DNA of 64,000 nucleotides, taken from NCBI RefSeq assembly GCF_018861125.1, contig NZ_JAHKQN010000005.1, forward strand, positions 1-64,000, given 5' to 3'. The notes beneath the pieces are model-generated. The model saw nothing but the letters and a program-made list of their open reading frames with translations. It searched no databases and was not told the DNA's origin. The position numbers and the translations under genes are program-made. Of the stretch, positions 46,718 to 56,740 are shown one piece after another. Numbering within the stretch: position 1 is the first letter of the stretch; the number at the start of each line of letters is the position of its first letter. The stretch comes from Cellulophaga baltica. Its GTDB lineage: Bacteria > Bacteroidota > Bacteroidia > Flavobacteriales > Flavobacteriaceae.

Positions 46718-49700
46718 TTATTTTAATGTTAATACTAAATCATCAGCATTAACCAATGTACCACCTTGCAATTGGATTGATGCTACAACACCTTCTTCTG
46801 TTGCTGTAACAGTTGTTTCCATTTTCATGGCTTCAATTACAAATAATGCCTGATTACGTTTTACTTCTTGTCCTTTTTTAACCAATACATTTGAAAGCAA
46901 GCCTTGTAATGGCGCTCCTACTTGTTTTGCATTGCTTGTATCTGCTTTTGCGTTTTCAACTTTAGTTACTTTAACCGATGTATCTTTAACAATCACATTT
47001 CGCAATTGACCATTTACTTTGAAATAAATACTCACATTACCTGATTCGTCTGGCTCTCCTTTTAACATTAAAGAGATCAATACATTTTTACCGCGATCTA
47101 ACTCCACCATAATCTCTTCTCCAATGTCCATTCCATAAAAGAAATTTTTAGTAGGAATGTTCATTACATTACCATACTTCACATGTTTGTTGTAAGCATC
47201 TGTAAACACTTTTGGGTATAATTTATAAGATAGAAAATCAGTTATTAATAATTTTCTACCCATTCCCTTTTTAAACTTTCTTTTGAAAGCTTTGAACTCT
47301 TTATCAAAATCTATTGATTCTAAATGAGCATTAGGCCTTTCTGTATAAGGCTTTTCATCTTTTAAGATTATTTGCTGAATCAATGTTGGAAAACCACCAA
47401 CTGGTTGCCCTAAATCTCCTCTAAAGAAACTTTTTACTGATTCAGGAAAAGAAATATCTTTCCCTTTTGTCAACACATCATCAATTGTAAGACTATTACT
47501 AATCATATATTGCGCCATATCGCCAACCACTTTTGAACTTGGTGTTACTTTTATAACATCACCAAATAGTTGATTTACCTCACCGTACATTTTAGTAATT
47601 TCTGGGAACTTATCTTCAAGACCTAAAGCAATTGCTTGCCCTTTTAGATTTGAATATTGCCCACCAGGAATTTCGTGATTATACACCTCACCTGTACCCG
47701 ATTTTAAACCTGATTCAAAAGTGTAATAATAATTACGAACTGTTTCCCAGTAATTTGAATATTCCGCTAATTTTTGAGTATTTAAATTATTTGCTCTATC
47801 AGTATAGCGTAACATTTCAACAACTGAATTAAAGTTTGGTTGCGATGTTAAACCTGATAAACCACCTAAAGCAACATCAACTACATCAACACCCGCTTCA
47901 ACGGCTTTTAAATACATTGCTGCTTGTGTAGATGATGTATCATGTGTATGTAAATGAATAGGAATATTAATTTCAGATTTTAATGCCGATATTAATTCAT
48001 ATGCTGCATAAGGCTTTAATAAACCAGCCATATCTTTTACACCTAAAATATGAGCACCAGCATTCTCAATATCTTTCGCTAACTGAACATAATATTTAAT
48101 ATCATACTTAGTTTTAGATTTATCTAAAATATCGCCAGTGTAACAAATTGAACCTTCTGCCAAACCACCTGTTTTTGTTCGAACATGCTCAATACATGGT
48201 GCGATAGATTCCATCCAGTTTAGTGAATCGAAAATCCTAAAAACATCAACTCCAGTTTCCCAAGACTGTTCTACAAACTTTTCAATTAAATTATCTGGGT
48301 AAGCAGTATAACCTACTCCGTTTGAACCTCTAATTAACATTTGCAATAGTACATTTGGCATTGCTTTACGTAAGCTTGACAAACGTTCCCAAGGATTTTC
48401 TTGTAAAAAACGCAAACAAACATCAAAAGTAGCGCCACCCCAAACCTCCATGCTGAATATTTCAGGATGATTTTTAGCATAACCTTCTGCTACTTTCAAC
48501 ATATCAATAGTACGCATACGTGTTGCTAGCAAACTTTGGTGTGCATCACGCATAGTAGTATCGGTAAAATGAACTTTCTTTTCATTTTTTAACCACTCTG
48601 AAAATTTCTCAGGACCTAATTCCGTTAACAGGTCTTTTGTTCCTTTTGGATAAGGATCAAACTTTGGATATGATGGAACTATAGGTTTTGAAAATATATG
48701 GTTATCATCTTTCTTTTTAACATCAGGATTACCATTAACAATAACATCACCTAGGAAGTGAACTAATTTATTGGCACGGTCGCGAGGCTCAACAAACTCA
48801 AAAAGTTCAGGTTCGTTTTTAATAAAGTTCACCGTAACTTCACCATCTCTAAAAGTCTGATGTTTTAAAATATTATCTAAGAAAGCCATATTCGTTTTCA
48901 CACCACGAATACGGAACTCTGCTAATGCTCTACGCATTTTTCTACAAGAGCCATCTAAAGTTCTACTAATTGCAGAAACTTTTACTAACATAGAATCGAA
49001 GAAAGGCGAAATTACCACACCTTGATAAACACTACCCGCATCTAATCGGATACCTAAACCAGATGCACTACGGTAGGTGGTAACAACACCATAATCTGGT
49101 TTAAAGTCATTTGCAGGATCTTCTGTAGTAATTCTACACTGTAAAGCATAACCTGTAATTTTTACAGCTTCTTGACTTTCTATTTTTATTTGTTGATCTG
49201 ATAATTTGTAACCACCAGCAATAAAGATTTGCGTTTTTATCAAATCGATATTTGTAATCATTTCCGTAACCGTATGCTCTACTTGAACTCTTGGGTTTAC
49301 TTCAATAAAATAAATACTACCATCGTCATCAACTAAAAACTCAACAGTACCAATATTGTTATAATTAACGGCCTTACAAATATTAATTGCATGCGTATAT
49401 AAGCTATCTAAAGTTTCTTGTGGTAAACCATAAGAAGGTGCAAATTCAATTACTTTTTGGTAACGACGTTGCACTGAGCAATCACGTTCAAAAAGGTGAA
49501 CTATATTACCATGTAAATCGGCAACAATTTGTATTTCAATATGTTTAGGATTTTCAACAAATTTTTCTAAAAAGACAGTATCATCACCAAACGCGTTTAA
49601 CGATTCTCTACGTGCTTCAGGAAATCCTTTTCTAAGTTCATCTTCCGTTCTAATAACACGCATTCCTCGACCACCCCCACCCGATGCAGCTTTTAGCATT

Positions 49701-50170
49701 ACAGGGTAACCAATACGTTTTGCTTCAGCTAAAGCTATTTCAACCTCATCTAAATCTTTATCACTACTTTGTATTACCGGAATATTATTTGCTACGGCAA
49801 CTTCCTTTGCCGTAATCTTATCACCCAAGGCTTTTAGCACCGATACTTTGGGGCCGATAAAAATTATATCATTATCCTCACATGCTTGAGCAAAGCTGGC
49901 ATTTTCAGATAAGAAACCATAACCGGGGTGTATGGCATCAATATCATTATCCTTTGCTACTTTAATAATAGCATCAATATCTAAATAAGGTTTTAAAGGT
50001 TCATTCTCCTCCCCTATTTGATAACATTCGTCTGCTTTATAACGATGTAAGGAATACCTATCTTCATAGGTATAAATCCCCACAGTTTTAATTCCAATTT
50101 CAACACAAGCTCTAAAAATACGAATGGCTATTTCCCCTCTATTTGCTACTAAAACCTTTTTTATTTTCAT
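46718..50170 (-). CDS. pyc: Pyruvate carboxylase
   Basis: This 1150-residue biotin enzyme converts pyruvate to oxaloacetate. The N-terminal biotin carboxylase (VLVANRGEIAIRIFRAC, then AASGGGGRGMRVI and FIEVNPRVQVEHTVTE) is followed by the carboxyltransferase domain (FTDTTMRDAHQSLLATRMRT) and a C-terminal biotinyl domain with EAMKMETTV, whose Lys near residue 1115 carries biotin. The frame is open further upstream (GTG at 50206, ATG at 50203). The start at 50170 is preferred because homologues begin at MKIKKVLVANRG. Biotinylation could come from birA at 60700. It is followed by ppc. Confidence 0.95.
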   Translation of the reverse strand: MKIKKVLVANRGEIAIRIFRACVEIGIKTVGIYTYEDRYSLHRYKADECYQIGEENEPLKPYLDIDAIIKVAKDNDIDAIHPGYGFLSENASFAQACEDNDIIFIGPKVSVLKALGDKITAKEVAVANNIPVIQSSDKDLDEVEIALAEAKRIGYPVMLKAASGGGGRGMRVIRTEDELRKGFPEARRESLNAFGDDTVFLEKFVENPKHIEIQIVADLHGNIVHLFERDCSVQRRYQKVIEFAPSYGLPQETLDSLYTHAINICKAVNYNNIGTVEFLVDDDGSIYFIEVNPRVQVEHTVTEMITNIDLIKTQIFIAGGYKLSDQQIKIESQEAVKITGYALQCRITTEDPANDFKPDYGVVTTYRSASGLGIRLDAGSVYQGVVISPFFDSMLVKVSAISRTLDGSCRKMRRALAEFRIRGVKTNMAFLDNILKHQTFRDGEVTVNFIKNEPELFEFVEPRDRANKLVHFLGDVIVNGNPDVKKKDDNHIFSKPIVPSYPKFDPYPKGTKDLLTELGPEKFSEWLKNEKKVHFTDTTMRDAHQSLLATRMRTIDMLKVAEGYAKNHPEIFSMEVWGGATFDVCLRFLQENPWERLSSLRKAMPNVLLQMLIRGSNGVGYTAYPDNLIEKFVEQSWETGVDVFRIFDSLNWMESIAPCIEHVRTKTGGLAEGSICYTGDILDKSKTKYDIKYYVQLAKDIENAGAHILGVKDMAGLLKPYAAYELISALKSEINIPIHLHTHDTSSTQAAMYLKAVEAGVDVVDVALGGLSGLTSQPNFNSVVEMLRYTDRANNLNTQKLAEYSNYWETVRNYYYTFESGLKSGTGEVYNHEIPGGQYSNLKGQAIALGLEDKFPEITKMYGEVNQLFGDVIKVTPSSKVVGDMAQYMISNSLTIDDVLTKGKDISFPESVKSFFRGDLGQPVGGFPTLIQQIILKDEKPYTERPNAHLESIDFDKEFKAFKRKFKKGMGRKLLITDFLSYKLYPKVFTDAYNKHVKYGNVMNIPTKNFFYGMDIGEEIMVELDRGKNVLISLMLKGEPDESGNVSIYFKVNGQLRNVIVKDTSVKVTKVENAKADTSNAKQVGAPLQGLLSNVLVKKGQEVKRNQALFVIEAMKMETTVTATEEGVVASIQLQGGTLVNADDLVLTLK

Positions 50171-50232
50171 CTGAAGTGTTTCTGTAAAATTAATATAAAG
50201 CATCACCCTTGCACCCAGTTAGGCACTGATAA

Positions 50233-50263
50233 CAAAATTACAATTTTTGCCCATGCATAACAA
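50233..50263 (-). promoter_or_regulatory. pyc promoter
   Basis: On the minus strand, TTG (50263-50261), a 20-base spacer and TAATTTTG (50240-50233) match the consensus. The predicted leader is about 57 nt to the chosen ATG. Confidence 0.6.
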
Positions 50264-50456
50264 TTATATAAAACTATATAATCAAGCAATTTTGTTACAA
50301 TTTGTTAGCATTATAAAACATCTTTCTCAAATAATTTAAAGAATTAACCTTTTTACTTTTAATTTAAAGAAGCCTAATTAGTTTTAACATAAGTCTAAGA
50401 GCTTATAATTGTAATTGGCGCCTATTTATTCTAGTTTTATAAAAAACACTACTAAA

Positions 50457-50585
50457 ATGGGAAAAGGAGATAAAAAATCTAAAAAAGGAAAAATATTCAG
50501 TGGTTCTTTTGGAGCTAAACGACCTAGAAAAATAAAAAGAAGACCTACTGTTGAAGAGAAAATAAGCATAAAAAAGAAGAAGTGA
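50457..50585 (+). CDS. Small ribosomal subunit protein bTHX
   Basis: This 42-residue, extremely basic protein begins MGKGDKKSKKGKIFSGSFGA and continues KRPRKIKRRP. The MGKGDKK-T/S-KRGKI start and the SxG-x-RPRK core are hallmarks of the THX protein first described on Thermus ribosomes and common in Bacteroidota. It is short enough to be missed by automatic annotation. A perfect hairpin terminator overlaps its stop codon. It lies alone between pyc and yaaA on the plus strand. Confidence 0.92.
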   Translation: MGKGDKKSKKGKIFSGSFGAKRPRKIKRRPTVEEKISIKKKK

Positions 50586-50613
50586 TTTTTAATTAAAAAT
50601 CACTTCTCCTTTT
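50580..50613 (+). terminator. Terminator overlapping the bTHX stop codon
   Basis: A perfect 26-base palindrome, AAGTGATTTTTAA and its mirror, contains the TGA stop. CTCCTTTTTTTT follows. It can serve both bTHX and the convergent yaaA. Confidence 0.85.
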
Positions 50614-50635
50614 TTTTAACAGCGTAAAATTTAAA

Positions 50636-51397
50636 CTACCTAATAAATGTAGGTTGATTTTCTTTTAAAGTATGCTCTTGACTAAACATATAACCATCTA
50701 AATCAAATTGTTTTAAATCATTAAGAGTATTTATGTCGTTATCAATAATATAGCGAACCATACTTCCTCTAGCTTTTTTAGCGTAAAAACTAATAACTTT
50801 TAAGTTATCATTTTTCCAGTCTTTAAAAACAGGCGTAATTACTGGCACGTTTAAACTTTTAGCATCAACAGAACCAAAATATTCATTGCTTGCTAAGTTT
50901 ACAAATAACTCATCATCTTTCAACTCTTCATTTAAATACGCGGTTAAATCTTTTTTCCAGAATTCATGTAAGTTTTTATTCTTACCTACTTTTAATTGCG
51001 TCCCCATTTCTAAACGATAGGGTTGCATTAAATCTAATGGTTTTAAAGCACCGTATAATCCAGACAAGATTCGCAACGAATCTTGCAACTTATCTAATTT
51101 ATTTTCAGGAATTGAATATGCATCTAAACCTTGATACACATCTCCGTTAAATGCATATACTGCCTGTCGTGCATTTTCCGTAGTAAACGGAACAGAAAAA
51201 TCTTGATTGCGTTGCCAGTTTAATTGTGCCAAATTATCGGAGATTTTCATTAAATCAGACAAGTCTTTAGGCTTCAACTTTTTTAAAACCTTGTTTAATT
51301 TTTCTGCTTGAGGAATAAAACTTGGTTCCGTATATTTATTTGTTGGTAATTCGCTTTCAAAATCAAGCGATTTTGCTGGTGAAATAACAATTTTCAT
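50636..51397 (-). CDS. yaaA: Peroxide stress protein YaaA
   Basis: This 253-residue DUF328/YaaA protein has [14 protein letters not shown] at the start, [15 protein letters not shown] in the middle and the C-terminal [14 protein letters not shown]. In E. coli YaaA lowers intracellular iron damage during hydrogen peroxide stress and binds DNA. It is monocistronic, facing bTHX. The length is typical. Confidence 0.93.
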   Translation of the reverse strand: MKIVISPAKSLDFESELPTNKYTEPSFIPQAEKLNKVLKKLKPKDLSDLMKISDNLAQLNWQRNQDFSVPFTTENARQAVYAFNGDVYQGLDAYSIPENKLDKLQDSLRILSGLYGALKPLDLMQPYRLEMGTQLKVGKNKNLHEFWKKDLTAYLNEELKDDELFVNLASNEYFGSVDAKSLNVPVITPVFKDWKNDNLKVISFYAKKARGSMVRYIIDNDINTLNDLKQFDLDGYMFSQEHTLKENQPTFIR

Positions 51398-51484
51398 AAT
51401 TCTACTTTTTTGTAAAAATACTAAAGAATATAAGGGTTATAAATCAAATTGAAAACGTTTTTTTGATAGTTGTATTATTAAAAT

Positions 51485-52516
51485 CTATTCATTAGTACTA
51501 TTTTTAGAGTACTGTCTCCATTTTTCTATACACGAAGCCATATCATCAGGAACTTCAGAATCAAAACTCATAAACTCCTTCGTTACAGGATGAACAAAAC
51601 CTAATGTTTTTGCATGTAACGCTTGCCTTGGCAATAATTTAAATGCATTTTCTACAAACTGTTTGTACTTTGTAAACGTTGTCCCCTTTAAAATACGCTC
51701 ACCACCATAACGTGCATCATTAAATAAGGTATGACCAATATGTTTCATGTGAACACGAATTTGGTGTGTACGACCAGTTTCTAGCTTACAAGAAATTAAA
51801 GTTACATAACCTAACCGCTCAATAACCTTATAGTGCGTTACAGCTTCTTTTCCACTTTCACCATCAGGAAAAACCGTCATTTGCAACCTGTTTGAAGGAT
51901 GCCTACCCACATGACCTTCAACGGTACCACTATCTTCTTTTACATTACCCCAAACAAGTGCTAGGTATTCACGTTCACTAGTTTTATCAAAAAATTGTTT
52001 TGATAAATGAGTCATCGCTTCATCAGTCTTCGCTATCACTAATAAACCTGAGGTATCTTTATCAATTCTATGAACTAAACCAGGACGTTCATTTCTATTA
52101 ACCGGTAAATCTTTTATGTGAAATAAAACGGCATTTATCAATGTACCTGTATAATTTCCATGTCCAGGATGCACTACCATTCCTGCCACTTTATTAACCA
52201 CCAACAAAGCATCATCTTCATAAACAATGTCAATCGGAATATCTTCCGGAACTAGTAAATCTTCATGTGGCGGGTACTCAAACAACACACTTACCTCATC
52301 ACCTGCTTTTACTTTATAATTTTGCTTTACCGCAACATTATTCACCCAAATATGACCTTCTTTGGCTGCTTTCTGTATTTTATTTCGAACTGCATTTTCA
52401 ATAAAATTCATTAAAAACTTATCTACACGCAATGGTTCTTGCCCTTTTGAGGCAACAACTTTATGATGCTCAAAAAGATCATCTTTTTCTAAATCCGGAC
52501 CCATTTCTTCTACCAT
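51485..52516 (-). CDS. rluD: RluD-family 23S rRNA pseudouridine synthase
   Basis: This 343-residue RluA/RluD-type pseudouridine synthase has an N-terminal S4 RNA-binding domain (LRVDKFLMNFIENAVRNKIQ). The catalytic domain shows VVNKVAGMVVHPGHGNYTGT, the active-site Asp in GLVHRIDKDTSGLLVIAK and KLETGRTHQIRVHMKHIGHT. RluD modifies helix 69 of 23S rRNA. A paralogue such as RluC cannot be excluded, so the symbol is tentative. It follows the PASTA gene after 3 bases, a conserved pair in Flavobacteriia. Confidence 0.88.
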   Translation of the reverse strand: MVEEMGPDLEKDDLFEHHKVVASKGQEPLRVDKFLMNFIENAVRNKIQKAAKEGHIWVNNVAVKQNYKVKAGDEVSVLFEYPPHEDLLVPEDIPIDIVYEDDALLVVNKVAGMVVHPGHGNYTGTLINAVLFHIKDLPVNRNERPGLVHRIDKDTSGLLVIAKTDEAMTHLSKQFFDKTSEREYLALVWGNVKEDSGTVEGHVGRHPSNRLQMTVFPDGESGKEAVTHYKVIERLGYVTLISCKLETGRTHQIRVHMKHIGHTLFNDARYGGERILKGTTFTKYKQFVENAFKLLPRQALHAKTLGFVHPVTKEFMSFDSEVPDDMASCIEKWRQYSKNSTNE

Positions 52517-52519
52517 ATA

Positions 52520-53113
52520 CTATTCGTCTTCTGACTCCGATTTTACTTGATTTGATTCACTTTCATTTCCATTACCGCAAATCAATTCTATTTTTGAAGT
52601 TTTAGGCAACTTATACCCTTCTTCAATATATTTACCTTTGTATTTAATACGGTACACCATATCTTTACCAAACTCATCAATATATGTCACACGTTGCACA
52701 TCTAAACCAATTGCCCTTAATTTAGCCGTTGCATTTCTTCGTGTTACTTGAATTATTTTAGGTACAGACACCTTCTTATAACCTGATGGATTAACGGTTA
52801 CATAAACTTTTCTATTTTCTTTTACCTTATTGCCTGCTGGAGGGTTTTGTTCAATAACTGAAAACCTAGGATAATCAGGGTTATAATTTGCAGAATCTAA
52901 TACTTCATACCTTAAACTAGCCTCATCAACAACATCACGCATTTCTGTTACTGTTAATTTTGCTAAATCTGGCACTACAACAAATTCACCATGGTTTGTT
53001 GAACTATTCAACCACCTTAAAACAACAAATACAAATACCAGTATAACGGCTAATGCAATGCCTATTTGAATAAAGAAAACTTTACTTTTTAGAAAGTTTA
53101 AAAAATTTTTCAT
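52520..53113 (-). CDS. PASTA domain membrane protein
   Basis: This 197-residue protein has one N-terminal transmembrane helix (about 13-33) and two to three extracytoplasmic PASTA domains: VVPDLAKLTVTEMRDVVDEA, then VSVPKIIQVTRRNATAKLRA. PASTA domains bind peptidoglycan fragments in kinases and penicillin-binding proteins. Here there is no kinase or transpeptidase part. It is cotranscribed with the pseudouridine synthase and divergent from ddl, which fits a cell-wall role. Confidence 0.87.
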   Translation of the reverse strand: MKNFLNFLKSKVFFIQIGIALAVILVFVFVVLRWLNSSTNHGEFVVVPDLAKLTVTEMRDVVDEASLRYEVLDSANYNPDYPRFSVIEQNPPAGNKVKENRKVYVTVNPSGYKKVSVPKIIQVTRRNATAKLRAIGLDVQRVTYIDEFGKDMVYRIKYKGKYIEEGYKLPKTSKIELICGNGNESESNQVKSESEDE

Positions 53114-53132
53114 CGTGTATTATCTTATCTGG

Positions 53133-53140
53133 CAAATATA
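53133..53140 (-). promoter_or_regulatory. Promoter element of the PASTA-rluD operon
   Basis: Minus-strand TATATTTG fits TAnnTTTG, about 20 bases upstream of the PASTA gene start at 53113. Confidence 0.5.
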
Positions 53141-53263
53141 AGAAATGCCAAATTAGAAATGATTGCAATGAAAATAATTATTCTTTTGCATTAATTCTCA
53201 ACTTGATTTCTTTACTTTGATATCATATTAATAAATTATTTACGTCATATAGTTTTACTGCAT

Positions 53264-54244
53264 ATGAAAAAGAATATTGCAATTATAATGGGAGGTTACT
53301 CCAGTGAATACAAAATATCACTAATAAGTGGGAGTGTTGTTTATAAGTTTATTGACAAAGAAAAATACAATACATATCGCATTCATATTTTTAAGGATAA
53401 ATGGCTTTGTATAACTGAAGATGACAAAGAAATAATTGTAAATAAAAATGATTTCTCAATTGTTATAGCAAATGAGAAATTAACATTTGACTGTGTTTTT
53501 AATGCGATACATGGTACACCAGGTGAAGATGGCTTAATACAGTCGTATTTTGAATTATTAAATATCCCACAAACGTCATGTGGAGCTTACCAAGCTGCAA
53601 TTACTTTTAATAAGAGAGACTTATTAAGTATTTTAAAACCTTACGGAATTAAATCGGCTCCTTCATATTACTTAAATTTAGGAGATACCGTTAATGAAGA
53701 TGAAATTATTGAAACCGTAGGCTTGCCTTGTTTTGTAAAAGCAAATAAAGCAGGTAGTAGTTTCGGAATTTCAAAAGTGCATAAAAAAGAAGATTTAGCC
53801 ACTGCTATTGACGTGGCTTACAAAGAAGATGATGAAATAATTATTGAAGGTTTTTTAGATGGTACTGAAGTATCTGTAGGCGTAATAACCTACAAAGGAG
53901 ACGTTATCGTTCTACCAATTACTGAAATTGTTTCTGAAAATGATTTTTTTGACTACGAAGCCAAATACAATGGAAAATCTGAAGAAATAACACCTGCTAG
54001 AATTTCAAAAATTCAAGAACAAAATGTAACTGAGCTAGCCAAAAGAGCTTATAATGTTTTAAAAATGAAAGGCTTTTCTCGAAGTGAATTCATTTTTATT
54101 GGTGATGAGCCTTTTATGTTAGAAATGAATACAACTCCTGGTTTGACAGAAGAAAGTATTTTACCACAACAAGCAAAAATTGCTGGCATATCACTCTCTG
54201 AGCTTTTCGAAAATGCAATAACTGAAGCAATAAAGAACAATTAA
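53264..54244 (+). CDS. ddl: D-alanine--D-alanine ligase
   Basis: This 326-residue ATP-grasp ligase makes the D-Ala-D-Ala dipeptide for peptidoglycan. Motifs are IIMGGYSSEYKISLISG, AIHGTPGEDGLIQSYF (dipeptide site), KANKAGSSFGISKV, and the Mg-binding FMLEMNTTPGLTEES. It looks complete with all ATP-grasp elements. It reads divergently from the PASTA gene and is followed by coaD after 24 bases. Confidence 0.96.
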   Translation: MKKNIAIIMGGYSSEYKISLISGSVVYKFIDKEKYNTYRIHIFKDKWLCITEDDKEIIVNKNDFSIVIANEKLTFDCVFNAIHGTPGEDGLIQSYFELLNIPQTSCGAYQAAITFNKRDLLSILKPYGIKSAPSYYLNLGDTVNEDEIIETVGLPCFVKANKAGSSFGISKVHKKEDLATAIDVAYKEDDEIIIEGFLDGTEVSVGVITYKGDVIVLPITEIVSENDFFDYEAKYNGKSEEITPARISKIQEQNVTELAKRAYNVLKMKGFSRSEFIFIGDEPFMLEMNTTPGLTEESILPQQAKIAGISLSELFENAITEAIKNN

Positions 54245-54268
54245 GTATATTTACTCTAAATTTTAACT

Positions 54269-54724
54269 ATGAGACGCGCTATTTTTCCAGGTTCATTTGA
54301 CCCAGTTACTTTAGGTCATTATGACATTATCAATAGAGGTATAACACTTTTTGACGAATTAATTATTGCTATAGGTGTAAATTCAGACAAAAAATACATG
54401 TTCTCACTAGAAGACCGAAAGCAGTTTATAAAGGAGGCATTTATTGATGAACCTAAAATAAAGGTTTTAACTTATGAAGGTTTAACTGTAGATTTCTGTA
54501 AAAAAGTAAACGCTAATTTTATTTTAAGAGGCTTGAGAAATCCTGCAGATTTTGAGTTTGAAAAAGCAATCGCACACACTAATAGAAAATTATCAGAAAT
54601 AGAAACTGTATTCTTATTAACTTCTTCTGGAAAATCATATATAAGCTCATCAATTGTTAGAGATGTTATAAAAAATGGTGGTGACGTGAGTGGCTTGGTT
54701 CCTGAATCTGTTCGTATACTTTAA
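54269..54724 (+). CDS. coaD: Phosphopantetheine adenylyltransferase
   Basis: This 151-residue nucleotidyltransferase converts 4'-phosphopantetheine to dephospho-CoA, the penultimate step in CoA synthesis. It has the T/HxGH motif in FPGSFDPVTLGHYDII, FILRGLRNPADFEFE and ISSSIVRDVIKNGGD. It follows ddl after 24 bases. It is a core gene of normal length. Confidence 0.97.
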   Translation: MRRAIFPGSFDPVTLGHYDIINRGITLFDELIIAIGVNSDKKYMFSLEDRKQFIKEAFIDEPKIKVLTYEGLTVDFCKKVNANFILRGLRNPADFEFEKAIAHTNRKLSEIETVFLLTSSGKSYISSSIVRDVIKNGGDVSGLVPESVRIL

Positions 54725-54892
54725 AACATTTATTCGAAAGTCATTATTAATAGCACTCAAAACATTAATTCTTACAAATTTATTCCTACAAATAACAAAA
54801 ACCGTTGCTAACACAACTATTTTAACCTTATTCACAACAAAGCCTGAATTTCTTCATAGCTACACACTACTTTAGTAAGAAATCAACTACAA

Positions 54893-56740
54893 TTGTTGCG
54901 ACGAAAAACCGAAAATAAAACCAAAAACTTAATAAAGCAGCTTCCGAAAGCTACTGCTTTTGTTGACTTAAACTTAGATATTGTTTATGTCTCAGATAGC
55001 TTATTATTAAAATTTGAATGCGAGGAGAAAATTCAAAATTCTTCTAGTATTTTAAAATTATTCCCACACTTGAGCAAAAAATGGAAGAAAGACTTTGATA
55101 ACACACAGAAAGGCTTTGAAAACTTTCCAAAAACAAGCAAATATTTTAACAGCAATAATGAACTTAACTGGGTAGAATGGGAAATAACCTCATGGTTAAA
55201 TGAATACAATGACGTAGTAGGATCTATAATACAATTAGAGGATGTCACAAAAAAAACTGAGTATTATCAAAAATTTAAAAAACTTGAAACTTTAGTTGAA
55301 GTTAAATCACAAACAGCAAAAATTGGAAGCTGGGAATATAATGCAACCACAGACGAACTAACATGGTCTAATATAACTAAGTTAATTCATGAAGTTTCTG
55401 AAGATTATATACCAAATGTTGATACTGCTATAAGTTTCTATAAAAAAGGGCCTTGCAGAGATAAAATTCTAAAATGTTTTGATAATGTTATCAAAAATGG
55501 GATTGCTTATGAAGAAAAATTACAACTAATAACCGCAAAAGGTAATAGTTTGTGGGTAAGAGTAGCAGGCACTCCTTTTTTTGAAAACAACAAATTTGTT
55601 GGCATAATGGGTTCTTTTCAAGATATTACTGAAGAAGTTTTGATCCCGCAAAAAACTAAAGAAAGCGAACAACTGTTAAGAACATTAATAGATAGCTTAC
55701 CCTTAAACGTATATATTAAGGATTTAGAATCTAGAAAAACTTTAATTAATAAATCTGAAGCTGATTTTATAGGTCTTCCAATGCAACAAATAATTGGTAA
55801 AAATGATTTTGATTTATTCCCCCCCGAAATCGCACAAATACATAGGAATCAAGACCTTAAAGTAATTAACACTAAAGAACCAGTTTTAGGAATTGAAAAT
55901 AGAAATGTAAAAAAAGATGGAACAGTAACACATTTTTTAAGTTCCAAAATTCCATTAATAAACGAACATAAAGAAGTAACATCAATTATAGGGTTTAGCT
56001 TAGACATAACCAATCTCAAAGAAAAAGAAAGTGAGTTAAAAAAGCTCTTCGAAATATCATCATTACAAAATAAGAAGCTTGTAAATTTCGCTCATATTAT
56101 TTCTCATAACTTAAGATCTCACACTGCAAATTTCTCTATGCTATTAGGATTTTTGATTAGAGAAAAAAATGAAACCGAAAAAGCAAACTTAATTGATATG
56201 TTAATGACTGCTTCTGACAATTTATTAGAAACTTTAGATGACTTAAATAACGTTGTTGAAATTAATACCAACATAAGTTTAACTAATAAAAAGATAAATA
56301 TTAATAGTGAGTTAAACACTATTCAAACAAAACTTAGTTCATTAATTAAAACAAAAAAAGCATTAATTAAAAATCATATTCCTAATTGCACCACAATAAA
56401 TGGAACACCTGAATATGTAGAAAACATTTTGCTAAACGTACTCTCAAATGCTATAAAATTTTCAAAAACCGACAAAGAAAATATTATAGAGTTATATGCT
56501 GAAAAAACAAACCATTACACAGTAATAACAATTAAAGATTATGGTTTAGGAATCGACTTGATAAAAAACAAAGACAAGTTTTTTGGTATGTACAAAACCT
56601 TTCACCAAGTACCTAATTCTAATGGAGCAGGCCTATACATTTCAAAAAATCAAATTGAAGCTATGAATGGCAAATTTGAAGTAACCAGTGAAGAAAACGT
56701 AGGAACTACTTTTAAAATATATTTTAATGAGAATAATTAA
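54893..56740 (+). CDS. PAS-domain sensor histidine kinase
   Basis: This is a 615-residue cytoplasmic-looking kinase with no transmembrane segment. It has up to three PAS-like domains: about 20-125, about 130-245 (KIGSWEYNATTDELTWSN, a PAS_3 type) and about 255-375 (LIDSLPLNVYIKDLE). The kinase core has the H-box NFAHIISHNLRSHT, the N-box NVLSNAIKFSK, and the G-box DYGLGID plus GAGLYISKNQIEAMNGKF. No ATG precedes the first PAS domain in this frame. The start is therefore a TTG at 54893 or 54896. The last 14 bases overlap the response regulator gene. Confidence 0.85.
   Translation: MLRRKTENKTKNLIKQLPKATAFVDLNLDIVYVSDSLLLKFECEEKIQNSSSILKLFPHLSKKWKKDFDNTQKGFENFPKTSKYFNSNNELNWVEWEITSWLNEYNDVVGSIIQLEDVTKKTEYYQKFKKLETLVEVKSQTAKIGSWEYNATTDELTWSNITKLIHEVSEDYIPNVDTAISFYKKGPCRDKILKCFDNVIKNGIAYEEKLQLITAKGNSLWVRVAGTPFFENNKFVGIMGSFQDITEEVLIPQKTKESEQLLRTLIDSLPLNVYIKDLESRKTLINKSEADFIGLPMQQIIGKNDFDLFPPEIAQIHRNQDLKVINTKEPVLGIENRNVKKDGTVTHFLSSKIPLINEHKEVTSIIGFSLDITNLKEKESELKKLFEISSLQNKKLVNFAHIISHNLRSHTANFSMLLGFLIREKNETEKANLIDMLMTASDNLLETLDDLNNVVEINTNISLTNKKININSELNTIQTKLSSLIKTKKALIKNHIPNCTTINGTPEYVENILLNVLSNAIKFSKTDKENIIELYAEKTNHYTVITIKDYGLGIDLIKNKDKFFGMYKTFHQVPNSNGAGLYISKNQIEAMNGKFEVTSEENVGTTFKIYFNENN

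Noticed and set aside
50171-50206. Upstream in-frame starts for pyruvate carboxylase (GTG 50206, ATG 50203)
   Set aside because: The extra 12 residues are not part of the family's normal N-terminus, which begins at MKIKKVLVANRG.
54690-54875. 61-codon frame between coaD and the histidine kinase
   Set aside because: It overlaps the end of coaD, is Leu/Thr/Ile-rich noise in an AT-rich spacer, and lacks a plausible promoter.
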